Source: Geobacteraceae bacterium
Lineage (GTDB): Bacteria; Desulfobacterota; Desulfuromonadia; Desulfuromonadales; Geopsychrobacteraceae
Direction: 5' to 3'
DNA length: 9,130 nt
NCBI GenBank assembly: GCA_027064785.1
Contig: JAMOPE010000322.1
Coordinates: 1-9,130 of the forward strand
Below, piece after piece: positions 1 to 6,888 of this stretch. How positions within the stretch are numbered: position 1 is the stretch's first letter; every line of letters starts with the position of its first letter. The notes below the pieces were generated by a model. That model ran no database searches. It was not told where the DNA came from and was given only the letters and a program-made list of their open reading frames with translations. The position numbers and the translations under genes are program-made.

Positions 1-471
1 GTTGTAAAGGGAACGGTCGAGAATATCGCGCCGCGCTGTTCCGACCAGATTAATGTCAGGGTGCTGCTGCATATAGTTATAAACCGGCTTCAATTCACCC
101 CGCTTAAAATCGTCCATCACCTGTTCCAGGCGACCTTCGACTTCCCCGAGAAATACCGAATCGGCATGCTGCTTGACCTCTTCGGAATGGAGCATTGTGG
201 CAATCCCGCCGAAGATAACGGTATGACCCCGCTCACGAAATTCTCTGGCAATTTCAAACGCACGCGGCAACTGAGAACTGAGCATGGTCGAAATTGCCAC
301 CAGATCACAACTGACGTCAAAATTGACCGTTTGCAGATTTTCATCGGTGAAGTTGACGTCAACATCGTCGGGCAATGCGGCTGCAAAAACAACCGGACCA
401 TGGGGCGGCAGATGGAATTCGGTCTGCCGATCAAGCTTTGGCCAACGGGGGTAAATCAGTTCCATTTTCAT
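1..471 (-). CDS. B12-binding-domain protein, radical SAM class (N-terminal part, cut by window edge)
   Basis: An open frame runs from ATG at 471 to the window edge, giving 157 residues beginning MKMELIYPRWPK. The first 130 or so residues look like the Rossmann-type cobalamin-binding domain that precedes the radical SAM barrel in BchE/HpnR-like proteins. Visible signs are the opening hydrophobic strand, the FDVSCDLVAIST strand at about 51-62, the FGGIATMLHSEE turn (88-98; family pattern GG-x-x-T-x-x-x-EE) and the FLGEVEGRLEQ strand (107-117; family pattern GEGE). The tail at 146-157, ARRDILDRSLYN, matches the RRDLL linker that normally leads into the CxxxCxxC cluster motif, but that motif lies outside the window, so radical SAM identity is inferred. 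The classical DxHxxG cobalamin motif is absent, as is usual in this family. An AAAGGAG ribosome-binding site at 482-488 supports the start; a second ATG sits two codons later. The gene is 46 nt downstream of the chain-length-factor gene, in the same direction. It may catalyse a methylation or another radical tailoring step, or it may be an unrelated neighbour. Confidence 0.85.
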   Translation of the reverse strand, partial: MKMELIYPRWPKLDRQTEFHLPPHGPVVFAAALPDDVDVNFTDENLQTVNFDVSCDLVAISTMLSSQLPRAFEIAREFRERGHTVIFGGIATMLHSEEVKQHADSVFLGEVEGRLEQVMDDFKRGELKPVYNYMQQHPDINLVGTARRDILDRSLYN

Positions 472-481
472 GAGGTAACAA

Positions 482-488
482 CTCCTTT
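482..488 (-). promoter_or_regulatory. Ribosome-binding site of the B12-binding gene
   Basis: AAAGGAG on the minus strand lies 10 nt before ATG at 471. It fits that ATG better than the in-frame ATG at 465, which would be 16 nt away. This is the one downstream gene in the window with its own strong site and no coupling to the gene before it. Confidence 0.6.
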
Positions 489-494
489 TACAGA

Positions 495-511
495 CCGGAA
501 TCGTGTTCCGG
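495..511 (-). other. Intergenic hairpin upstream of the B12-binding gene
   Basis: A perfect 6-bp inverted repeat (CCGGAA / TTCCGG) encloses a 5-nt loop in the 46-nt gap between the chain-length-factor stop and the next start. On the transcribed strand it is followed by TCTGTAAAAGGAG, not by a run of T, so it does not look like an intrinsic terminator. It sits just upstream of the ribosome-binding site at 482-488. It could affect mRNA processing or translation of the following gene, or have no function. Confidence 0.4.
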
Positions 512-517
512 ATAAAA

Positions 518-1225
518 TCATTTTTCTGCTGTCAGACACGCCGCAATCAGGGCCGAAAGATCCGTAACCGGCTCCCCAGAAAAAATCAGCTTTCCTGCCC
601 GCAACTCAAGGGCACCATAGGCCGATTGTCCGACCGGTGGTTTCTTACTGAGAAGGACAAATAAACTCCCCGGGGTTTCATTCTCACTCGAAAATTCTGC
701 AGGTGCCGGAAGATCACAAATCCCGGCAATAATCGCCTGCTGACCACCCCATTCCAATTCTTCCAGAGCATAACATAACGGCGCAAGTGCCGTCGTTTCG
801 GCATGATTAAAAACGAGGGTATTTCCCGTCAGCCCGAAACGCAGCGCAGCCTCACCGAGGAAGCTGTTGGCCAGCGTATAGGCAAACAGATTCGGACTCG
901 CCAGTTTTCCCTGTTCAGGGAGCAACGTATCCAGATAGGCGAGATCGGTCTGCAAGCAGCCGTAGCGACTGGCAGCAACGATCCCGATTGAGCGTTTTTC
1001 ATCCCATTCTTCAGTCCCGGCATCGCGCAGACAAAATGCGATCGCCGCCAGACCGACTCGGGAAAACTCATCAAGGCGACCGAAACGCATATCGGCTTTG
1101 GCGAAAACCTGTTTCCGTTTGGGTATTTCAAGAGTCCCGTTGCACAAAGGTTGTTGTGTGTTCTCCCGACCGCAGCCAAACCCTGCCGGAGTCACCCAGC
1201 CGATACCATTGATCCACCCCTTCAT
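518..1225 (-). CDS. Ketosynthase-like chain-length-factor protein (ApeC-like)
   Basis: This 235-residue protein resembles the N-terminal half of a beta-ketoacyl synthase (the Ketoacyl-synt_2 type found in aryl polyene clusters). It opens with GIGWVTPAGFG, has a mid strand RSIGIVAASRYG (79-90), and then SPNLFAYTLANSFLGEAALRFGL-type helices at 110-132. Where a ketosynthase has its nucleophile motif (NAACASST in the neighbouring gene), this protein has NHAETTA (140-146), with no Cys. The two catalytic His motifs and the C-terminal half are missing, so it should not condense by itself. In aryl polyene systems such proteins pair with an active ketosynthase as a chain-length factor. The start was set at the MKGWINGIGW ATG, which overlaps the upstream ketosynthase stop by 4 nt (ATGA) and follows a purine-rich AGGGGGTG site; a longer reading would add about 20 residues with no family resemblance. 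This tight coupling fits equimolar synthesis of a heterodimer. The exact role is inferred. Confidence 0.82.
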   Translation of the reverse strand: MKGWINGIGWVTPAGFGCGRENTQQPLCNGTLEIPKRKQVFAKADMRFGRLDEFSRVGLAAIAFCLRDAGTEEWDEKRSIGIVAASRYGCLQTDLAYLDTLLPEQGKLASPNLFAYTLANSFLGEAALRFGLTGNTLVFNHAETTALAPLCYALEELEWGGQQAIIAGICDLPAPAEFSSENETPGSLFVLLSKKPPVGQSAYGALELRAGKLIFSGEPVTDLSALIAACLTAEK

Positions 1226-2352
1226 GACGTCACCCCCTGAAGAATTACCGTGGCATTGATCCCGCCGAAACCCGAATTGCTGCAAAGGAGGTAATCGCCA
1301 CTGATCGGTTGCGGGCTTTCGCTGATTTGCCCCTGTGCTGCTGCCTCAGGATTTTTACAGCCGATGGTTCCGGGAATCTGCTGCTCCTGCAATGCTCGGC
1401 AGGCAACCGCAATTTCGACACCTCCGGCAGCACCGAGACAGTGACCGAGGCTTCCTTTCACCCCATGTAGTGGTGGCAGGAAATCACCGAAGATTTTATT
1501 GAATGCTGTCAATTCCATGGCATCGTTATAGATGGTTCCGGTTCCATGGGCATTGATCGCAGCAACTGCCGACGGGTCAATATCTGCTTTTTCCAATGCC
1601 TGCTGGCAGGCAAGGATCAAACCACAGCCGTCACGTGCCGGAGCGGTGACATGGTGAGCATCGTTTGCAACACCCCAACCGGCAACAACAGCAAGAGGTT
1701 TTTCGTTCTGCTGGTCGGCGTATTTTTCACTCGTCAGCAACAATGCGACCCCAGCTTCACCAAGGGTCAGGCCGTTACGCTGACTATCAAAGGGACGGCA
1801 GGGTTGATCAGACAGTGCCTGCAACGCCGAAAACCCGGAAAAAACAAATTCACTCACCAAATCGGCAGCGTAAACCAGTACGGCATCGGCAACTCCGGCA
1901 GAAATCATCGCTGCCGCCCGGGCAACCGCCAGAGTTGAAGAGGCACAGGCAGCATTGATATTGTAACCGGTTGTTTTCAGTGAAAAACGTTTCGCAATTT
2001 TCTCAATCAGTGCCTCAAAAAGGACTGCGTCCGGGAGCTGCTGTTCTTCACGCCGCACCTGCGTCAGCAGATCAACTTCCCCCTTTGTCGAAGCGACCAG
2101 GAAGCGGCAATCAGCAGGGAGAGCCCCTATTTGAGTTGCGACCCGTTCCAGCAGGGGATCAAGCAAAGACGTTCCTGGCGGGGCTGCAAGATTCTCAATG
2201 CAGGCAGCGTAATCAGAAATATAATTATCGGAGCTGAAACGGTCGAATGGAGCAATGCCCGTTTGACCTGCCATCAGCCCATCCCACAGGGAATCAAGAC
2301 CGTCACCCAGTGCAGTCACTGTTGCCGCCCGACTGATAACAACCCGCATCAT
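1222..2352 (-). CDS. Beta-ketoacyl-ACP synthase, condensing enzyme (ApeO-like KS)
   Basis: This 376-residue condensing enzyme has a complete Cys-His-His triad: the nucleophile Cys136 in NAACASST, His269 in NAHGTGT and His304 in SLGHCLGAAGG. The family C-terminal GFGG glycine motif is at 361-364 (SNSGFGGINATVI). It is of FabF/type II polyketide KS kind, slightly shorter than FabF (about 410 residues). The expected role is decarboxylative condensation of malonyl-ACP with the aryl-polyenoyl chain in the cytoplasm. The start is the first of two adjacent ATG codons; either overlaps the upstream thioesterase stop, and a GGGAG site lies about 8 nt before. The gene is followed through a 4-nt overlap by the Cys-less ketosynthase-like partner, which is why I read it as the KS half of a KS/CLF pair (ApeO-type) rather than the second, stand-alone KS (ApeR-type) known from other APE clusters. 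A primary fatty-acid synthase role is less likely in this context. Confidence 0.93.
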   Translation of the reverse strand: MMRVVISRAATVTALGDGLDSLWDGLMAGQTGIAPFDRFSSDNYISDYAACIENLAAPPGTSLLDPLLERVATQIGALPADCRFLVASTKGEVDLLTQVRREEQQLPDAVLFEALIEKIAKRFSLKTTGYNINAACASSTLAVARAAAMISAGVADAVLVYAADLVSEFVFSGFSALQALSDQPCRPFDSQRNGLTLGEAGVALLLTSEKYADQQNEKPLAVVAGWGVANDAHHVTAPARDGCGLILACQQALEKADIDPSAVAAINAHGTGTIYNDAMELTAFNKIFGDFLPPLHGVKGSLGHCLGAAGGVEIAVACRALQEQQIPGTIGCKNPEAAAQGQISESPQPISGDYLLCSNSGFGGINATVILQGVTS

Positions 2353-2816
2353 GACAGTTCTCCCGCGACCCAGCGCTGCCTGAAATCGGCGTAGAACTGT
2401 GGTGGCAGCATCAGAACATTCTGCTGCTGATCCATCAGCAATTGAACCGAGTAACCGGTCGTGGTGATTTCGCCCGCTTCGTTACGCAGGATAAATTCGT
2501 GGTTCAGTCGTGTCGCATCGGTCCAGTGAAGGATCGCTTCAATCGTAAAAGGGTCACCAAATTTCAACGGCAGACGATAATCAACATGCATCTGTTTAAT
2601 TGGCGCGACCACCCCCTGGTGGTAGAAATCCATATATCCAAGACCGTATTTTTCACCGAGCAGCACCCGGCCATCCTCAAAATAGCTGGGGTAACGACCG
2701 TGCCAGACAATCCCCAGCACATCGACCTCTTCAAAGCGGACAATCCGCTCAACGGTACAACGCAACGGGTCGGGAGCATCCTCCTGAAGCGGGAAATAGG
2801 GTTTTCTCTTTATCAC
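2349..2816 (-). CDS. Hotdog-fold acyl-CoA/ACP thioesterase, YbgC/4-HBT type (ApeK-like)
   Basis: This 155-residue single hotdog domain carries the 4-hydroxybenzoyl-CoA thioesterase signature VRFEEVDVLGIVWHGRYPSY at 26-45, with the likely catalytic acid Asp32, then His39 and Tyr42. The central strand and helix follow (MHVDYRLPLKFGDPF, about 76-90). In an aryl polyene locus the likely job is hydrolysis of acyl-ACP or acyl-CoA, for proof-reading stalled chains or release. Translation starts at GTG (2816-2814), because no in-frame ATG gives the N-terminal strand. The GTG overlaps the ApeI-like gene stop as GTGA and has a GAGGT ribosome-binding site at 2822-2826 with 5-nt spacing. Its own stop overlaps the ketosynthase start. 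Substrate cannot be read from the sequence. Confidence 0.9.
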   Translation of the reverse strand: MIKRKPYFPLQEDAPDPLRCTVERIVRFEEVDVLGIVWHGRYPSYFEDGRVLLGEKYGLGYMDFYHQGVVAPIKQMHVDYRLPLKFGDPFTIEAILHWTDATRLNHEFILRNEAGEITTTGYSVQLLMDQQQNVLMLPPQFYADFRQRWVAGELS

Positions 2817-3190
2817 ATCGGACCTCGTTTCAAAGTGAGAGAATAACTTGCCGCTTTCTCATCACCAACCTGCAGTGTGACCGCACAGCGTAACATCTCA
2901 TCCTGTTCACGGCAGTCGAGCTGAACATCGATTTTTTCGTCGGGACGCAGTTGACGAACAAACTTTGCCCGAGCCAGAGAGACAACCTGTAACGACTGCC
3001 CGCTGATCGCTTCAGCGACTAATTGCGCCAGCAACACCTGCAGGACCGCCGGAAGGATCGGATACCCGGGGAAATGCCCCGAAAAACCGATAAAGTCACT
3101 CGCAAAGCAAAAACTCTGCTCTCCCGACCATCCAGACAGCTGCGGCGGGGCTACCGCTGCAGCAGCAATGGCCTCTCTCATGACACTCAT
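2813..3190 (-). CDS. apeI: ApeI-like dehydratase subunit (FabZ-type hotdog, carries the catalytic His)
   Basis: This 125-residue hotdog protein contains the FabA/FabZ active-site segment GHFPGYPILPAVLQ at 38-51, with His39 in the position of the FabZ catalytic histidine. In FabZ the same helix carries a catalytic Glu about 14 residues later; a gapless alignment puts Leu53 there, so the acid seems to be lacking. The ApeP-like protein encoded further upstream shows the opposite pattern, which suggests the two form one heteromeric 3-hydroxyacyl-ACP dehydratase. The role would be removal of water from beta-hydroxyacyl-ACP to give each polyene double bond. The start ATG at 3190 overlaps the lipoprotein stop (ATGA) and follows an AAAGG site; an in-frame ATG three codons later is an alternative. 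The stop overlaps the thioesterase GTG. Family placement is firm; the heteromer is inference supported by known APE biochemistry. Confidence 0.87.
   Translation of the reverse strand: MSVMREAIAAAAVAPPQLSGWSGEQSFCFASDFIGFSGHFPGYPILPAVLQVLLAQLVAEAISGQSLQVVSLARAKFVRQLRPDEKIDVQLDCREQDEMLRCAVTLQVGDEKAASYSLTLKRGPM
2822..2826 (-). promoter_or_regulatory. Ribosome-binding site supporting the GTG start of the thioesterase
   Basis: GAGGT on the minus strand sits inside the end of the ApeI-like gene, 5 nt before GTG at 2816. It supports use of this non-ATG start within the GTGA overlap. Confidence 0.5.
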
Positions 3191-3852
3191 TTTTCGCCTT
3201 TCACTTCACGTATCCACAGTGACAGCTTCACACTATGGCGATAGTCGTTCATCACGATTTCCAAAGGCAGACGACTTTCAGCAAAGGTCTGATAGTCATT
3301 GTAGGCCACCCGCCAGTCACCACTGTCGCCAGAGAAACGAACGGTGCGTAAATCGCTGTGACAATCGTAGATGAAACGTAGATAGCCGCCGGGGATACTC
3401 CGCCACAACTTCTGCCGAGAATCGAGATTTTCAAACCGATCACTTTCAGCCGGGCGTGGCTGCAAAAAAATCTGACGTAAACTCTGGGCAACCCCGGTTG
3501 CCAGCCCTTTGACCTGTTGCAGCTGTGGAATCGCACGTTTCAGTTGCTGGCCATCTTCGGTCACCAGCAGATCGAACAGAACCACACCCATCTCATTCAT
3601 CGCGACCAATCGTGCCTGTTTGTTCGCCGTATCAAGGCGCAGAAAACCTTCCAACGGAATCTTCTTCGGGCCGATTTCAAGCAGCGTCAATTGACGCAAT
3701 CGCCAGACCCCTCCCTGAGTCAACCAGCTGTGACTCAAAAGCTGCTCAACCGAGGCCGTGGCAGAACAATCCTGGGGCAACTGTTGTGACGGAGTTGTCG
3801 GCACACAACCAGCCAGAACAAGCAGCAGTAAGAGTACATAAATTCGCGACAT
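3187..3852 (-). CDS. DUF3261 outer-membrane lipoprotein of the APE export module
   Basis: This 221-residue protein starts MSRIYVLLLLLVLAGC, a lipoprotein signal peptide with lipobox LAGC and lipidated Cys16. Residue +2 is Val, not Asp, so Lol sorting to the outer membrane is expected. The C-terminal half has the pattern of DUF3261 proteins: GGYLRFIYDCHSDLRTVRF, then FAESRLPLEIVMNDYRHSVK, ending in WIREVKGEK. The fold is probably beta-rich and loosely LolB-like. The start was set at 3852 because this ATG gives the signal peptide and overlaps the exporter stop by one base (TGATG), with a GAAGAGG site before it. The frame stays open some 200 nt further upstream, but that part is a shadow of the exporter gene. 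DUF3261 genes next to MMPL and LolA-like genes recur in aryl polyene clusters. The molecular function is not established; acceptance of the lipid-linked pigment at the outer membrane is my inference. Confidence 0.88.
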   Translation of the reverse strand: MSRIYVLLLLLVLAGCVPTTPSQQLPQDCSATASVEQLLSHSWLTQGGVWRLRQLTLLEIGPKKIPLEGFLRLDTANKQARLVAMNEMGVVLFDLLVTEDGQQLKRAIPQLQQVKGLATGVAQSLRQIFLQPRPAESDRFENLDSRQKLWRSIPGGYLRFIYDCHSDLRTVRFSGDSGDWRVAYNDYQTFAESRLPLEIVMNDYRHSVKLSLWIREVKGEK

Positions 3853-6233
3853 CAATGCCTCTTCGGCCGGAACGCGGGAATCACCAGAATCGCCGTCGGA
3901 ACAGCGGTGCTGATTCCTAATAAAACTGTCAGACCAATGGAATGGAGAGCGGGGTGTTTTGCTAACACCAGTGCTCCGAAACCGACCAATGTTGTCAGAC
4001 CCGAAATCAGGATTGCCCGTGACGAGGCCAGGTCTTCTTCCTGCTGCCCGTGGCAAACCATAAAAATACCATAGTCGACCCCCAGTCCGATAATCAGAAT
4101 CGAAGCCACAACATTAAATAAGTTCATTTCCAGACCCAGCCAGCCCATACCACCGAACATCACCAGCAACCCGGTCAGGACCGGTAGTAATGCCAGCAGA
4201 ACTTCACGCAGCCGGCGGAATAACAGCAGCAGCAGGAAGACAACTGCCACCCCGGCATAACTGATGAACCGGCTGAAATCGACGCCGATTTCGTGGCTGA
4301 GCTGCTGACTGAAGCGACGCTGCGATACCAGACTGATCTCCGGGTGGCTGGAAAAATCGGTATCCAGTGCCCCGACCAGTCGTGGATCATCTGGAATCAG
4401 GGTAAGAATCTGATAACCGTGATCTGTTTTCAGCAGCAAACTGTCAAGAGCACGATCAAGTCCCCAGTTTTTCACCCGAGCTGAAGTTATCAGGGTTGGA
4501 GTACGATTCAAACGATCCCAGAAAGGATCAAATGCGTTGGCTGAAAAATGGTATTTCTCACCACTGACCCGAATCAGATCGCGAACCGTCGCCTGCCGGG
4601 TCTCCCAGAAGTCTTCCCAGCCCGTTATCCTCTGCCGCTGCGTCTGCTGCGATGGCAGCAACGGTGCCAGGGAAACAACACCCTGAGGCACGTGTTCTTT
4701 CTGCAATTGCTGCCAGACGACGTCATTCGCCTGCAAAGCCCCTTCGAGGGTCTCCGCTGAAGCAAAAATCAGTGCCCGGCTGCGCATCTGACCCCAAACC
4801 TCACCGAGATGCTGCTCGGCCTGCTGTAATTTGGCAGGAAGGTAACTGAGCTGACGCAGTTCAGCATTGATCGATAAACTTTGCGCCTGTACTGCCGAAA
4901 AAATAACGACAATCAGCCACACCGACAGAACCATAATCCGTAACGCCGGGTTACGATCATAAATATGGCGGCGCAATAACAGCCGACTGGAGACTTCGGG
5001 ATTTTTCCCCGTGCCAATAAAATGGGGGAGGTAAAAAAGGGCAAGAGCCAGTGCTGCAAGGATCCCAGCGATAGCAAAAACGGCCAATTGCCGCTGACCC
5101 GGCAAGGCCGAAGTCAGCAGAACGCCAAACGCGGCTAACGTCGTCAAACCACCAAACAAGACCGGTCGTGAAACGGTTTTAAGGAGCTGTTCACGCCCCA
5201 GCTGACTCCGTCCGTAACGCAGGGCAAAATAGACGTGCAGACCAAAATCAATGGTAATCCCCAGCAGCACAGCACCAAAACCAACCGTGATCCCCGATAA
5301 TGTTCCGAACCACAGTTGTGCTGCCACCAACGCGGCCACCATGCTGAACAACGGTAGCAGATAAACAACCAGTGCCCGCAGCGAGCGGAGAAAAACAAGA
5401 AACAGTAGCAGAATCCCGAGACCTGAAACCAGCAGGACCAGCTTCATATCGGCCTGAATGGTATCAGCATTGGCCAAGGTGTAAGGATGACCGCTGATCA
5501 GATCGGCAGTGATCCCATCAGGGAGCCCCTGCCGGGCATTCTCAAACGCGGTCAACAGTTTCCGAGCGCCGACTGAATCGGTCATTGGGATCAGCGTATC
5601 GGCAAGAATCAGACTGTTTTTTCCATTTCGACTGAGAAAATGGCCGTTCTTTAAACGAACATCGGGGATGGGATTGAGGTAAGCGAGCTTTTTCAGAGCC
5701 AACGTTTCAAGCTGTAGCGGGTCACGGCGAATCTGCCCTTTAAGTGCCATCCCCTGCGGCTGAATCAGTTGAGCGAAATCATTTGCCAGACGGCGGTCAA
5801 TCTCCTCTGCTGTCAGTTTTTTATCGATGTGCTGCAGGTCGTCAGCATCCAGAAGCACGGGAAGATAATCACCAAGCTGCTGGAACAAAGCCCCGTTTGC
5901 CATTTTTCCCGGGCCATTGAGAACATTGAGAAACAGATCTGCAGGTAATTTTTTCTGCAGGACATCGGTCGCCGCCAGCAGCTGATCACTGCTGATATCA
6001 GAACCGGTCGCCGTCAGGTTGATGACGATCTGCCGGGCAAAAGGTGCCTGTTGCAAGAGCTTGAAGTCGTGAGCAACCTGTGACGTGCCATCGGGAAGCA
6101 TCGCAGTGATGCTCTCTTCGACTTTAAGCTGAGAGAGATTCCATCCTGCAAATGCCAGCAGCAGAAGCAATAATAAAATCAGCCAGCCGCGGCGCTGCTG
6201 AAATCTTTGATAGCTGGAAACGATCAGACTCAT
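3852..6233 (-). CDS. MMPL/RND-family exporter of aryl polyene lipid
   Basis: This 793-residue membrane protein has the duplicated RND/MMPL architecture. TM1 is at about 17-33. A large periplasmic loop spans about 35-262, followed by a TM bundle at about 264-405. The second half has TM7 at about 431-450, a second periplasmic loop at about 452-650 and a C-terminal TM bundle to about 790. Each bundle carries the conserved acidic TM4-like motif: ITIDFGLHV with Asp329, and GLGVDYGIF with Asp720. These are the usual proton-relay positions in RND transporters. The sequence also repeats SGLTTL/GGLTTLAAFG-type segments in both halves (361-370 and near 746). It probably uses the proton gradient to extract the finished lipid-linked polyene from the inner membrane. 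The gene lies between the LolA-like and DUF3261 lipoprotein genes with one-base TGATG overlaps at both ends. It appears intact. The cargo is inferred from context. Confidence 0.93.
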   Translation of the reverse strand: MSLIVSSYQRFQQRRGWLILLLLLLLAFAGWNLSQLKVEESITAMLPDGTSQVAHDFKLLQQAPFARQIVINLTATGSDISSDQLLAATDVLQKKLPADLFLNVLNGPGKMANGALFQQLGDYLPVLLDADDLQHIDKKLTAEEIDRRLANDFAQLIQPQGMALKGQIRRDPLQLETLALKKLAYLNPIPDVRLKNGHFLSRNGKNSLILADTLIPMTDSVGARKLLTAFENARQGLPDGITADLISGHPYTLANADTIQADMKLVLLVSGLGILLLFLVFLRSLRALVVYLLPLFSMVAALVAAQLWFGTLSGITVGFGAVLLGITIDFGLHVYFALRYGRSQLGREQLLKTVSRPVLFGGLTTLAAFGVLLTSALPGQRQLAVFAIAGILAALALALFYLPHFIGTGKNPEVSSRLLLRRHIYDRNPALRIMVLSVWLIVVIFSAVQAQSLSINAELRQLSYLPAKLQQAEQHLGEVWGQMRSRALIFASAETLEGALQANDVVWQQLQKEHVPQGVVSLAPLLPSQQTQRQRITGWEDFWETRQATVRDLIRVSGEKYHFSANAFDPFWDRLNRTPTLITSARVKNWGLDRALDSLLLKTDHGYQILTLIPDDPRLVGALDTDFSSHPEISLVSQRRFSQQLSHEIGVDFSRFISYAGVAVVFLLLLLFRRLREVLLALLPVLTGLLVMFGGMGWLGLEMNLFNVVASILIIGLGVDYGIFMVCHGQQEEDLASSRAILISGLTTLVGFGALVLAKHPALHSIGLTVLLGISTAVPTAILVIPAFRPKRH

Positions 6234-6856
6234 CAGAAATTCGGCACCTGAAATGCGTTGGGAGGAAGGGTTGCATTGATTTTGACAGCGGTAAAACGAA
6301 TCAAAGTGCTATCACCCCCCTGCTCAACCATCAAGACCTCTGTCACATGGCTGTTATCGGGAGAAAACCGGACTTGAAGATGATGAATAAACCCCGCTTC
6401 GCCGGGATCGAGAGGGTACAGTTTCAGGATAACCGGCTCGCTCGTCACCAGCTCCATCCGGTAGCGTTGCTGCAGCCAGTCGAGGTCGACCTGCGCCCAT
6501 GCCAGTAACTGCCGGGCAATCATCCCCATCACCGGATCATTTTTGACCGAGAAGCTTTCACGCTCGTGGCTGAGGCTGTTCCACCGTTCCCCCTTATCGC
6601 CCTGAAGGATAAACCCTGAAGCCACCGGGCTGAGGAGTTCCCAGCGCAGCTGGTCGGGTTTACGGTAAACAAACTGCCCCTGCGACAGCAGTTTTTCATC
6701 AAAGATATCGAGATATTTTTCCTGCACAAAGGGGCTCGACAGGGTCTCGGTTGTCGCTGCCGCCGTTTTCAACTCACCTAGAAGATTACTCAGTTCATCG
6801 GCACTCCCGAGAACCGGGATCATAAAAAACAGACATGTCAGTAAAAAACATTTCAT
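6233..6856 (-). CDS. LolA-like periplasmic outer-membrane carrier protein
   Basis: The product is a 207-residue exported protein of the LolA/LolB-like fold, common next to MMPL exporters in aryl polyene loci. Residues 1-19 form a signal peptide (MKCFLLTCLFFMIPVLGSA) with likely signal peptidase I cleavage before Asp20. The mature part begins with ELSNLLGELK. It then shows the family's first strands, LSSPFVQEKYLDIFDEKLLSQGQFVYRKPDQLRW (about 38-71), where the QG-x-F-x-Y-x-x-P-x-x-L-R-W pattern is typical of LolA proteins. It would shuttle a lipid-linked product across the periplasm. The start was set at ATG 6856 because it gives a standard signal peptide. An in-frame GTG at 6901 would add 15 residues and overlap the upstream gene by 13 nt but would bury the signal sequence. 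The Shine-Dalgarno sequence before 6856 is weak. The stop overlaps the exporter start by one base (TGATG). Confidence 0.88.
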   Translation of the reverse strand: MKCFLLTCLFFMIPVLGSADELSNLLGELKTAAATTETLSSPFVQEKYLDIFDEKLLSQGQFVYRKPDQLRWELLSPVASGFILQGDKGERWNSLSHERESFSVKNDPVMGMIARQLLAWAQVDLDWLQQRYRMELVTSEPVILKLYPLDPGEAGFIHHLQVRFSPDNSHVTEVLMVEQGGDSTLIRFTAVKINATLPPNAFQVPNF

Positions 6857-6888
6857 TGTGCGACCAATATTGTCTTTCAGTAAAAAGA

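Noticed and set aside
61..567. A 168-codon open frame on the plus strand
   Set aside because: It is antisense to the B12-binding gene, crosses the gene boundary at 472-517 and has no family-like sequence. The minus-strand frame has clear domain motifs and a good ribosome-binding site.
1226..1285. Upstream in-frame extension of the chain-length-factor gene
   Set aside because: The added residues match nothing in the family, and ATG 1225 gives an ATGA overlap with the ketosynthase stop.
3853..4056. Upstream in-frame extension of the DUF3261 lipoprotein gene
   Set aside because: The extension overlaps the 3' end of the exporter gene and would put about 68 residues before an obvious lipoprotein signal peptide. 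ATG 3852 has a good ribosome-binding site and a TGATG junction.
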